From: Thiomargarita sp.
GTDB taxonomy: Bacteria > Pseudomonadota > Gammaproteobacteria > Beggiatoales > Beggiatoaceae
Assembly: GCA_020718845.1 (NCBI GenBank)
Contig: DYRG01000007.1
Location: forward strand, 1 to 35,807
Reading direction: 5' to 3'
Length of the DNA: 35,807 bases
Shown: positions 18,152 to 27,694 of the stretch, piece by piece
Position numbering within the stretch: position 1 is the stretch's first letter
How the letters are laid out: each line of letters opens with the position of its first letter
The notes under the pieces: generated by a model
Told to the model about the DNA's origin: nothing
The model's database searches: none
The model's input: the letters and a program-made list of their open reading frames with translations, nothing else
Made by a program: the position numbers and the translations under genes

Positions 18152-20368
18152 ATGAAATATCCTTGGTTTCCTTTAATTATATTGGGTTTCTACACACAAG
18201 CAAATAGTGAGAATGCTGCTTTGTGTCAAGCAATGGACAGTTTTATGCCAGTTCGTCCGAATTCTCAAATATATCAAGATGATAGTTATCATTTGAGTTC
18301 TAATCAAGCCGATATTCGTGAAATAAAAGGTATTAAACATTATTTGTTTAAAGGCGATGTTTTGCTGCAATATCAACAACGTACCGTGCGATCCGATCAA
18401 GTAACTTATCAAGAAGATACTGCGTTATTAACTGCGGAAGGTAATGTTACTTTGTGGGATAAACAATTGATTACACAAGGAAAAAAAGTCAACATCCGTT
18501 CAGATCGAACTGGTGAAGCATTTGATATGCAATATTGGTTGCCAAAACGTCGAGGACATGGAGAAGCATTGCACGCAGAACGTTTGAATGAAGACCAAAT
18601 AAAATTGAAAGAAACGCGCTATACAACCTGCGATCCAAATGAAGAAACTTGGCGATTACAAAGTAAAACAGTTGATTTAGATTTTAAAGAAGAACTGGGC
18701 ATTGCAAGAGATGCCACTTTACATATTAAAGATGTGCCTGTTTTTTATTTGCCGTATATTAGTTTTCCTTTAAGTGATAAAAGAAAAAGTGGTTTCTTAA
18801 TGCCGTCGGGTGGTTATTCAAAAACTCGAGGATTTGAAATCACCACGCCTTATTATTTGAATCTTGCACCAAATTATGATGCAACCTTAACGCCTCGTTT
18901 AATGACCAATCGCGGTTTAATGTTAAATAGTGAATTTCGTTATTTGACAGAAACTTCTAATGGTAAAATAATTAATGAATATTTACCAAATGATCGTGAA
19001 GAAACTGATCAGAACAAACGTTATTTCTGGCAAGTAAAAAATACCACTAAATTTAATCCACAATGGACAGGAGAACTTTATTATAATAAAACGTCAGATT
19101 CTCGTTATTTTGAGCATTTTGGAACAACCCCAGAAATCAATAATATTACCCATTTAGAACAACGTGCAGATTTAAAATTTCAAAACAATTTATTACGTTT
19201 CACAGGAAGAGCGCAGCGTTATCAATCTTTATTAGAAGATTTAAATGCTAAACCTTATGAACGGTTGCCACAATTGCTTGCAGAAACAGTTCAAACTAAA
19301 CGTAACAACCAGCTTTACTTTCAAAGCAATGCAGAGTATGTTCATTTCAATCGTGACGATAAAGAAGCCATTAATGGAAAACGGAGCAACTTTACGGGTG
19401 CGGTGAGTTATCCTTTTAAGAAACTTGCGGGTTTCTTTGAACCTAAATTACGGGTTGATTATACAAATTATAGTTTAGATTCTCAAACCAATGAAAATCG
19501 TTTTTTATATAGTGCAACGGCTGATGGTGGTTTGTTTTTTGAACGCACTTTAGATTTTAATGATTCTTCATTATTACAAACCTTAGAACCGCGTTTATTT
19601 TATTTGTATCGTCCTTACAAAGATCAAAAGAATATCCCAATATATGATTCGGCAGAAACTGATTTCTCTTTTAGCCAAATGTTTAGAGATAATCGTTTTA
19701 GTGGAATTGATCGTTTAAGTGATGAAAATCGGATTGCAACGAGTATTACAACCCGCTTTTTAGGGCAAGAAACAGGTGAAGAATATGTGAAAGCAAGTAT
19801 TGGACAAATTTATTATTTTGAAAAGCCTCAAGTCACTTTACCAACTCAAACTCGTTTTATTACAGATCATAATTCTGATTTATTAGAAGAAGTTTCTTTT
19901 AGATTATCAAAAGATTTCACATTTAGCCAAAATCTGCAATGGAATTATCAACAAAAAGAAATAGTTAAAAGCTCAGTAGCTTTAACTTATCAACCAAAAG
20001 GTCAAAACACAGTTATTAATTTAGCACATCGACTTCGTAAAGATTTGCCAGAGAAAATGAATCAAACAGATAGTTCTTGGTTCTTACCTGTGACAAATTA
20101 TTTGAGGGTTTTAGGACGTTGGAATTATTCATTAGAAAATAGTAAGCATTTAGAAACCTTTGCTGGATTTGAATATGAAAGCTGTTGTTGGGCAATTCGT
20201 TTGGTTGGAAGACGTTATTTACAAAACGCCCAAAATGATTACAGTAATGGTATTTATTTACAGTTTGAATTTAAAGGTTTGGCGGGCACTGGTAAAACAA
20301 CGAATACCTTTTTAAAACAAAGTATTCCTGGATTTCACTCACCATTAGAAGAAAGCATTAGAAGATAA
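18152..20368 (+). CDS. lptD: LPS assembly outer-membrane protein LptD
   Basis: LptD (OstA/Imp) is the beta-barrel that, with LptE, inserts lipopolysaccharide in the outer leaflet. The 738-residue protein has a signal peptide (about 1-19) and an OstA-type jellyroll (about 45-170: LFKGDVLLQYQQRTVRSDQV, TAEGNVTLWD). A large barrel follows with the family motif PVFYLPYISFPLSDKRKSG. Four cysteines match the essential disulfide set of E. coli: C25, C160, C678 and C679 (YESCCWAIRLV). Its usual neighbour surA is absent; instead it follows gspD by 18 bases and is 2 bases before ccoS. The operon thus groups outer-membrane machines. Confidence 0.95.
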   Translation: MKYPWFPLIILGFYTQANSENAALCQAMDSFMPVRPNSQIYQDDSYHLSSNQADIREIKGIKHYLFKGDVLLQYQQRTVRSDQVTYQEDTALLTAEGNVTLWDKQLITQGKKVNIRSDRTGEAFDMQYWLPKRRGHGEALHAERLNEDQIKLKETRYTTCDPNEETWRLQSKTVDLDFKEELGIARDATLHIKDVPVFYLPYISFPLSDKRKSGFLMPSGGYSKTRGFEITTPYYLNLAPNYDATLTPRLMTNRGLMLNSEFRYLTETSNGKIINEYLPNDREETDQNKRYFWQVKNTTKFNPQWTGELYYNKTSDSRYFEHFGTTPEINNITHLEQRADLKFQNNLLRFTGRAQRYQSLLEDLNAKPYERLPQLLAETVQTKRNNQLYFQSNAEYVHFNRDDKEAINGKRSNFTGAVSYPFKKLAGFFEPKLRVDYTNYSLDSQTNENRFLYSATADGGLFFERTLDFNDSSLLQTLEPRLFYLYRPYKDQKNIPIYDSAETDFSFSQMFRDNRFSGIDRLSDENRIATSITTRFLGQETGEEYVKASIGQIYYFEKPQVTLPTQTRFITDHNSDLLEEVSFRLSKDFTFSQNLQWNYQQKEIVKSSVALTYQPKGQNTVINLAHRLRKDLPEKMNQTDSSWFLPVTNYLRVLGRWNYSLENSKHLETFAGFEYESCCWAIRLVGRRYLQNAQNDYSNGIYLQFEFKGLAGTGKTTNTFLKQSIPGFHSPLEESIRR

Positions 20369-20370
20369 AC

Positions 20371-20541
20371 ATGGATATTTTATATTTGTTAATTCCCGTT
20401 TCTTTGGTTTTAGTGGTTGGAATCACTGCTGCGTTTCTTTGGTCGATTAAAAGCGGTCAATTTGAGGATTTAGAAGGTCCAGCGCATCAGATTTTAATGG
20501 ACGATGACACGCCAAAGCATAAGAAAGTTTCAGAAGAATAA
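20371..20541 (+). CDS. ccoS: cbb3 oxidase maturation protein CcoS (56 codons)
   Basis: CcoS (FixS) is needed to insert heme b and copper into CcoN. The short frame encodes 56 residues beginning M-D-I-L-Y-L-L-I-P-V-S-L, one membrane helix (about 3-24), then the family hallmark FLWSIKSGQFEDLEGPA with the hydrophilic tail HQILMDDDTPKH. It begins 2 bases after lptD and ends 11 bases before the TIR gene, so it is co-transcribed with unrelated genes. The usual ccoG, ccoH and ccoI partners are not beside it, and the oxidase operon is about 15 kb away on the other strand. Confidence 0.93.
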   Translation: MDILYLLIPVSLVLVVGITAAFLWSIKSGQFEDLEGPAHQILMDDDTPKHKKVSEE

Positions 20542-20552
20542 TTAAGCAACTT

Positions 20553-21938
20553 ATGTTTAAACCAGTTGAAATTTTTTATGCTTATGCTCATGCAGATGAA
20601 ATCTTGCGTCAAACCTTAGAAAAGCATTTGATAGTATTACAACATCAAGGTATTATTTGCGGTTGGCATGATCGAGAAATTGCAGCAGGTGATATTAGAG
20701 AAACAGAAGTAAAGAAACATTTGAATAACGCGCAATTGATTTTATTATTAATTAGCCCCGATTTTCTCGCCTCAGATGAATGCTATCAAATGGCATTGCA
20801 CGCATTAGAACGCCACGCACAAGGTCATACAAAAGTCATCCCTATTTTGTTACGTCCGACAGATATGTCGAGATTGCCTTTTATTCATTTGTCAGCCTTA
20901 CCTAGCAATAATGAACCCGTGACGTTGTGGACAAATCAAGATGCGGCATTTGTCGACATTGCAAAAGGCATTCGTCAAACCGCTGAACGTCTATCAAATC
21001 ACGTAAGTTCTTTTATTAAACCACAAGGAAATCCTTTTAATCCCACGCAATATATTTCTCCGTTGCGTTTTATTGGTAGAAATCATGAATTAAATGAAGT
21101 ATTTAGCATTTTAGAAGATAATCAAAGTGTTTCATTAGTGGGCGAACAACTGATGGGAAAAACATCATTTCTTCATAAAATTATGGATCATTTTAAATGT
21201 AATGTACCTCAAAAGAAAATTTTATTATTTAGTGGTTTAGATAGTGCAAGTCAAGCGATTACAAATTTTATTGAAAATATTATTGAAGAACGCATAGAAA
21301 GTGAAGATTCTGATCGTCTTGCTGATCAATTAGATCGTTGGGTTTCTAAAAACACGCAACAAGGCACGATTCCTCTTATTATTGTGGATGATGCAGAAAT
21401 CTTATTTGAACGGTTTCCAGTGCGTTTCTTGGAGCGTTTAAGGGGAATGTTAGGACGGATTTCTTTTATTTTTGCAACGCAGCGAGATTTGGATTTATTA
21501 ATTAATGAAATTTCTCGCACGTCTGGATTAGAAAATCGCTTGAAAATAATTAGATTAACTCTATTAGAAGACTCAGCAGTTGAAAATATTATTCAAGCGG
21601 GTTCTCCAATTTTATCAAAAGAAGATCAAACACTTTTAAAAGAATGGGCGGGACATCATCCTTTCTATTTGCATTTGTTGGGTGCTCGTTTGTTTAATGC
21701 ACGATTGCAAGGTCAACATAGTGAAGTTGCAATCGATCGTTTCTATATGGAAGCAGCACCTAAATTACGTCGGATTTGGAATAGTTTGCCAGAAATTGAT
21801 AAAATCACATTAAAAAATTTAAGTCAAGGAAAACAGATATTTACAAGACATAGAATTTTAAAAATACGAGGTTTGCTCACGCCCGATGGACAATTATTTG
21901 GTAGGATTTTACAAGAATGGATCGAACAAGAAACATAA
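20553..21938 (+). CDS. TIR-domain protein with STAND/AAA-like ATPase
   Basis: The 461-residue protein starts with a TIR domain (about 4-145: VEIFYAYAHADE, WHDREIAAGD, QLILLLISPDFLASDE, KVIPILLRPTDM). A P-loop ATPase of STAND/AAA_16 type follows: FIGRNHEL (173-180), P-loop GEQLMGKTS (197-205), Walker B LIIVDD (275-280) and ATQR (308-311). A helical, probably winged-helix C-terminus ends the protein (about 410-461). TIR domains in bacteria often cleave NAD+ after a sensor domain is triggered. Where a catalytic Glu is expected after the S-D-x-C motif, this protein reads DECYQMAL, so activity is doubtful. It has no signal peptide or membrane helix. Its end overlaps the next ATPase gene by 22 bases, pointing to joint function. 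The trigger and target are unknown. Confidence 0.85.
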   Translation: MFKPVEIFYAYAHADEILRQTLEKHLIVLQHQGIICGWHDREIAAGDIRETEVKKHLNNAQLILLLISPDFLASDECYQMALHALERHAQGHTKVIPILLRPTDMSRLPFIHLSALPSNNEPVTLWTNQDAAFVDIAKGIRQTAERLSNHVSSFIKPQGNPFNPTQYISPLRFIGRNHELNEVFSILEDNQSVSLVGEQLMGKTSFLHKIMDHFKCNVPQKKILLFSGLDSASQAITNFIENIIEERIESEDSDRLADQLDRWVSKNTQQGTIPLIIVDDAEILFERFPVRFLERLRGMLGRISFIFATQRDLDLLINEISRTSGLENRLKIIRLTLLEDSAVENIIQAGSPILSKEDQTLLKEWAGHHPFYLHLLGARLFNARLQGQHSEVAIDRFYMEAAPKLRRIWNSLPEIDKITLKNLSQGKQIFTRHRILKIRGLLTPDGQLFGRILQEWIEQET

Positions 21939-24274
21939 CAAATAATTTACCACCTTTCTTTCAATTTCTTTGGTTGTTTTTTATGCAACCTATTAAATTA
22001 TATCAAATCCTCAAAAGCTGTGGAATTGAACAACCAGATGCACCGATTTTTAATTTGTGGTGTTATCATGAATCGCTTTGTGAAATTCAAAGACATTATG
22101 TTATTCAACTCGTAAAAATATCATTGCTGACTGTTCCAATTGTTAGTTTCTATGGCGTAATATTTCTTTCAAATAATATTATTTTATCTTATTCTCTTAA
22201 TTTAAATAATATTGTTTTAAGTGTTTTAATTGGTATTTTAGTTGGTCTTTTAGTGGGTGGTTTAATTGGCTTATTAATTGGGATTGTTAATGGTATTACT
22301 GCAAGTTTGATTTCAGGGATTTTAATTGGCTTTCTTGCCATATTGTTAGAACATAAAGGTATTTTGTTATTATCTGGAAATCCAAATTCAATTATTTTTA
22401 TTGCAATTTTTATGGGTGGAGTTTGGGGTTTTATTGATAACATAGCCTTTGCACTTTCAAATGGTTATTTGAGAGGAAGATCAACCATTTTAACCACCTT
22501 ACTGCATACTTTATGGATTAGTGGTGTTTTTAGTTTAGCTATTACATTTCATAATTATTCTGTTGAATCAAATTTTCAAGAGATTTTCATTATTTTTATG
22601 AAACATTATGTCGCTTTTTTCATACCATTTTCTTTAATTTTTACGATTAGTTATTTAAGACTACCTTTTTATATTTTAGAAAGTTTTTGGCAAACTTTGA
22701 TTTATTATCGTCAGCTTTTAACTGGCGCAGAATCCTTGCATTTATCACCCGTTTTGTATCATAATTTATCTTATTTTTCATATCCTTATTTAGTTAAACA
22801 TTGCTTGCTTTCAAAAGAATCTAATCCTGTTATACTAAAGAAAATACTTGAAACAAGCGTATTAACGCCCGGGCAAAAAACAAATTTTCAAAAAATTTTA
22901 GCGCGGTTGCAAGTTGATGAAATTACTAAGTTAATTAGAACTAATAAATTTAAACAGTTATCTGAATTACGCGGAGAATGGCTATCAATACCTACACAAA
23001 ACATTTCTTCGCCGCTTTTATTAATTAAAGAAATCGGACGTTATTTACAAGCCGCAAATAGTGTTATTTTTACTTATCATCGATTGCAAAATTTAAAAGA
23101 TGCTGAAATAATTTTAAAACAATTAGAAACTCAACTACATCAGGATAATTCACCTTTAGGAAAGATGATGAATGCACAGCTTGCAACTTGGAGAAACTGG
23201 TTAGAACTCTGGCGTGAAGAAACGGAGCAAGTAAGTCGCCGTGAAGTGCCTAATCCTTTTCGTTCTGGAGAACCCCTAACACCTGAGCGTGGATCAGAGG
23301 TTTTTCGTGGAAGAACTGATTTGATTATGCAAATAGAAGGCTTATTAGCAGACCCTCAACAACGCCTTTCAATTGCTTTATTAGGACCGCGTCGAGTGGG
23401 TAAAACATCGTTGTTATATATGCTACCTTCTTTGTTACCGCATAGCATTTGTATTTTCTTTGATTTGCAAGATAATCCGATTGATAAACCAACGCATTTT
23501 TTTCAAGCATTGTCGAGAAGAATTCATGAGCAAATTCCTAAAGATAAAAACATTAAATTACCCACTTTACCCATTAATGCAACTATAGAAAATGCGGCGG
23601 AATGGTTAAGAGAATTAGATCATAGTTTAGGTAATCAACAATTATTGATTTCAATTGATGAATTTGAGCGTTTAGAAAGTGTTTTTCCGGGTAATCAACG
23701 TGAGTTTCTTCAGCTAATGGGAATCTTTCGTTCAATCATTCAACATCGTCGTAATATTTGTTTATTATTAGCGGGGGTTGCACCTTTTGATGAACTTGAT
23801 TCAATTTGGACAGATCATTTTATTAATGTGCGTGAAGTAAAGATTGGTTTTCTTTCAAAGAAAAATGCACTTGAATTATTAATGCGTCCAGTAATTGGTT
23901 TTCCAAGTCAAGCGATTTCTCAAGAGGTTGCAGAAAATGTATTTGAACGCACGGCTGGACAACCACTTTTGTTGCAATTTTATGGTTCTCGTTTAGTGCA
24001 ATCATTAAATGAGCAAAATCGTCGAGAAGCAACCTTAAAAGACATAGAAAAAATTGAAGAACGTGCATTAGAAGAAGTGACTTATTATTTTCGTAATTTA
24101 TATCAAACAACGCCGCAGCATTTGCAACCTATTTTAGAGCAACTCGCGTATAATAAACTTGTTGATTTGGATAGAAAAGATAAGGCTTGGTTACGGCGGC
24201 GTTTATTAATTGATGAAAATAATCAATTAGTGATGCCAGTTTTTGCAATGTGGATTCGTGAATATTTTATTTGA
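21917..24274 (+). CDS. Membrane-anchored AAA/STAND ATPase with glycine zipper
   Basis: I do not recognise a named family for the whole 785-residue protein. Residues 15-270 hold about six hydrophobic segments. Between 106 and 138 every fourth residue is small (eight Gly and one Ser), a long glycine zipper. A helical cytoplasmic region (270-440) leads to an ATPase: FRGRTDLI (463-470), P-loop GPRRVGKTS (490-498) and Walker B ISIDEFE (578-584). This ATPase has the same layout as the TIR protein encoded immediately upstream, which it overlaps by 22 bases. The start at 21917 keeps the hydrophobic FFQFLWLFFMQP segment; the ATG at 21983 is an alternative without a good ribosome-binding site. A role in a conflict or cell-death module is inferred, not shown. 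Confidence 0.8.
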   Translation: MDRTRNITNNLPPFFQFLWLFFMQPIKLYQILKSCGIEQPDAPIFNLWCYHESLCEIQRHYVIQLVKISLLTVPIVSFYGVIFLSNNIILSYSLNLNNIVLSVLIGILVGLLVGGLIGLLIGIVNGITASLISGILIGFLAILLEHKGILLLSGNPNSIIFIAIFMGGVWGFIDNIAFALSNGYLRGRSTILTTLLHTLWISGVFSLAITFHNYSVESNFQEIFIIFMKHYVAFFIPFSLIFTISYLRLPFYILESFWQTLIYYRQLLTGAESLHLSPVLYHNLSYFSYPYLVKHCLLSKESNPVILKKILETSVLTPGQKTNFQKILARLQVDEITKLIRTNKFKQLSELRGEWLSIPTQNISSPLLLIKEIGRYLQAANSVIFTYHRLQNLKDAEIILKQLETQLHQDNSPLGKMMNAQLATWRNWLELWREETEQVSRREVPNPFRSGEPLTPERGSEVFRGRTDLIMQIEGLLADPQQRLSIALLGPRRVGKTSLLYMLPSLLPHSICIFFDLQDNPIDKPTHFFQALSRRIHEQIPKDKNIKLPTLPINATIENAAEWLRELDHSLGNQQLLISIDEFERLESVFPGNQREFLQLMGIFRSIIQHRRNICLLLAGVAPFDELDSIWTDHFINVREVKIGFLSKKNALELLMRPVIGFPSQAISQEVAENVFERTAGQPLLLQFYGSRLVQSLNEQNRREATLKDIEKIEERALEEVTYYFRNLYQTTPQHLQPILEQLAYNKLVDLDRKDKAWLRRRLLIDENNQLVMPVFAMWIREYFI

Positions 24275-24288
24275 AAAGGAGAAACTTT

Positions 24289-24762
24289 ATGCGGTACTTT
24301 TTATTTCTAGTTTTAATGTTCAGCTCATTTATAACAAAAGCTGAATTTGTTTCAGAAGATAACCTGATTGCAACGTATCGAAGTAACGAAAGTTTTGAAA
24401 CCGTTAAAGAAAACGTTCAGCAGGCGATTACAAATAAAGGTTTGATTATTAGCGGGACATTGCACATTAGTGAAATGTTAAATCGCACCGCAAAAGATTT
24501 GGGGATTTCTAAAAACGCTTATCAGAAAGCGGAAGCCTTTGAGTTTTGTAGTGCGGTGCTTTCTCACAAAATGATTCAAGTAAATCCTTTGAATTTAACC
24601 GCTTGTCCTTTCACAATTACTTTTTTTGTGAAACCCGAAGAAACCAATGTTGTTTATTTGGCATTTCGTAAGCCACAATTAGCGGGAGAAAGTAAAGAAG
24701 TTTCTCAAGAAATTAACAATTTTCTACACAGTATTGTTAAAGAAGCGACGGGAGAATTTTAA
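24289..24762 (+). CDS. Periplasmic DUF302-like protein
   Basis: The ATG at 24289 follows a strong AAAGGAG site (24275-24281); the TTG at 24271 would place that site inside the gene. The product is 157 residues with a signal peptide (MRYFLFLVLMFSSFITKA, cut before EFVSED). The mature part has the fold pattern of DUF302: SFETVKENVQQAITNKGLII near the start, FCSAVLSHKMIQVNPLNLTACP in the middle with a Cys pair, and LAFRKP near the end. The family's biochemical role is not known to me. It is the last gene of the plus-strand cluster, 14 bases after the membrane ATPase. Confidence 0.75.
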   Translation: MRYFLFLVLMFSSFITKAEFVSEDNLIATYRSNESFETVKENVQQAITNKGLIISGTLHISEMLNRTAKDLGISKNAYQKAEAFEFCSAVLSHKMIQVNPLNLTACPFTITFFVKPEETNVVYLAFRKPQLAGESKEVSQEINNFLHSIVKEATGEF

Positions 24763-24770
24763 TTAAATTT

Positions 24771-24796
24771 CATTCCCACGCTCAAGCATGGGAATG
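24771..24796. terminator. REP-like palindrome / bidirectional terminator
   Basis: CATTCCCA (24771-24778) pairs with TGGGAATG (24789-24796) around the loop CGCTCAAGCA. It lies between convergent genes (stop at 24762, eno stop at 24806). The GTGGGAATG-type palindrome resembles REP-like dispersed repeats found in many gammaproteobacteria; that part is from memory. No T-run follows on the plus strand, so it may act as a repeat or mRNA stabiliser more than a terminator. Confidence 0.55.
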
Positions 24797-24805
24797 AGTA
24801 AGTAG

Positions 24806-26089
<1,284 letters not shown>

Positions 26090-26117
26090 CTAAAAACTCC
26101 TTTGTTAAAAAATTTAA

Positions 26118-26873
26118 TTACGGCTTTTGTAATAACCAAATATAACCAGGACAAAACCAATATGTATTATTGACAATAAACTTTGCAATCTTATGTTTGA
26201 GAGAGTTTGGTTTTAACATATATTCTATTTTATAATTTTCTGGATTATGTAACATTTTTGAAGTGAAATCTATCATTTGAAATGATTCTACTAATTTTTT
26301 CAATCCCCAATAACTCAAATGTTGCTCATAATAAAAATTACCTCGTTTCATTAAACGTAAATATAAATGCGCAAACGGTTTTGGAATAACTGATAAGAAA
26401 GGTAAATTGTAATGAGGTTCTTGAATATTAAAACGATTTCCAGCAGCAAAATAACAAACCCCTTGGGGTTTCAAAACTCGATAAATTTCTTTGATCATTT
26501 TTTGAGCATCTGGAACGTGTTCATAAATCTGCGCACAAATCACTATATCAAAAGAATTATCGGGAAATGTAATATTCATTGCATCGCCAACTTTAAAAGT
26601 TAAACGCTCGCTTGTTAAAGTTTTATCAGCATATTCAATGGCTTGCTCATCAATGTCAATTCCATCGACGTGTTTGAAATGTAACGATAAATAATGATCA
26701 ATAATGCCCGTTGAACTACCCACATCTAAAACCGTTAATTCAGATAATTTTTCCTTTGAAAAAAATTCACCCAATACTTTAATCATTGTGATAGCTTTTT
26801 TCTCACGAATTTCTTTATTATACATCGCATCTTGATGTAATTCTGAGAAATGATGTTGGTAACCGCGTTCCAT
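26118..26873 (-). CDS. Class I SAM-dependent methyltransferase
   Basis: The 251-residue protein has SAM-binding motif I VLDVGSSTG (about 49-57), the acidic end of strand 2 in VDGIDIDEQA, motif GDAMNITFPDNSFDIVICAQ and post-motif YRVLKPQGVCYFAAG. This is the Methyltransf_11 pattern. A C-terminal half with aromatic and hydrophobic segments (LPFLSVIPKPFAHLYLRL, YWFCPGYIWLLQ) could touch membrane or lipid substrates. Its start codon shares one base with the kdsA stop (TAATG), so it is coupled to kdsA. That suggests a surface-sugar or lipid substrate, but this is inference; the substrate cannot be read from the sequence. Confidence 0.82.
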   Translation of the reverse strand: MERGYQHHFSELHQDAMYNKEIREKKAITMIKVLGEFFSKEKLSELTVLDVGSSTGIIDHYLSLHFKHVDGIDIDEQAIEYADKTLTSERLTFKVGDAMNITFPDNSFDIVICAQIYEHVPDAQKMIKEIYRVLKPQGVCYFAAGNRFNIQEPHYNLPFLSVIPKPFAHLYLRLMKRGNFYYEQHLSYWGLKKLVESFQMIDFTSKMLHNPENYKIEYMLKPNSLKHKIAKFIVNNTYWFCPGYIWLLQKP

Positions 26874-27688
26874 TAGAGTAGTTCTTTAACCGTATTGTCT
26901 AAAATTTTAAGTGTTTCTAATAATTTTTTCATTTCTGAAAGTTTTAGAGAGTTTGCACCGTCACTTAATGCTTGTTCTGGATTTGGGTGGGTTTCCAGAA
27001 ATAAACCAGAAATCCCCACTGCAATCGCTGCACGCGCTAAAATGGGAACAAATTCACGTTGTCCACCAGAAGAAGTTCCTTGTCCACCGGGTAATTGCAC
27101 TGAATGCGTCGCATCAAATACCACTGGACAATCAGTTTCTCGCATGACAACTAAAGAACGCATATCTGAAACTAAATTATTATATCCAAAGGAAAATCCG
27201 CGTTCACAAACCATAATTTGTTGATTGCCTGTTGCTTTGGCTTTCTCTGCAACGTTCTTCATTTCCCAAGGCGATAAAAATTGACCTTTTTTAATATTAA
27301 CTGGCAAACCTTGTTTGCAAACATTTTGAATGAAATTTGTTTGACGACATAAAAAGGCTGGTGTTTGTAGAACATCAACCACTTTTGAAATTTCTTCTAA
27401 AGGTGAATCTTCATGGACATCGGTTAAAATAGAAACTCCAATTTGTTGTTTTATTTTTTCTAAAATTTGCAAGCCTTTTTCTAATCCCAATCCTCGAAAA
27501 CTGTTTAATGAAGAACGATTCGCTTTATCAAATGAGGATTTATAGATGAAAGGGATTTTTAATTCTTGAGTAATTTCTTTTAAAATTCCAGCGGTATCCA
27601 ATGCTAATTGCTCAGATTCAATAACGCACGTTCCCGCAATTAAAAAAAACGGTTCTTTTAGTCCAATTTCAAATCCACATAAATTCAT
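26873..27688 (-). CDS. kdsA: 3-deoxy-8-phosphooctulonate synthase (metal-dependent type)
   Basis: KdsA condenses phosphoenolpyruvate and arabinose-5-phosphate into KDO-8-phosphate for the LPS core. The 271-residue protein has [56 protein letters not shown] and FLETHPNP. The position held by Asn in the metal-independent E. coli enzyme (GMNVLES) is a Cys here (AGTCVIES, C21), as in the Aquifex-type metal-dependent enzyme. The other expected metal ligands (the His of FDATH, the Glu of FLETH and the Asp of LSDGANS) are present. The upstream gene ends 6 bases before it, and the methyltransferase gene overlaps its stop. Confidence 0.96.
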   Translation of the reverse strand: MNLCGFEIGLKEPFFLIAGTCVIESEQLALDTAGILKEITQELKIPFIYKSSFDKANRSSLNSFRGLGLEKGLQILEKIKQQIGVSILTDVHEDSPLEEISKVVDVLQTPAFLCRQTNFIQNVCKQGLPVNIKKGQFLSPWEMKNVAEKAKATGNQQIMVCERGFSFGYNNLVSDMRSLVVMRETDCPVVFDATHSVQLPGGQGTSSGGQREFVPILARAAIAVGISGLFLETHPNPEQALSDGANSLKLSEMKKLLETLKILDNTVKELL

Positions 27689-27694
27689 TTTCTT

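Noticed and set aside
24271-24288. TTG start of the DUF302-like gene at 24271
   Set aside because: It would put the AAAGGAG site inside the gene and precede the signal peptide with charged residues.
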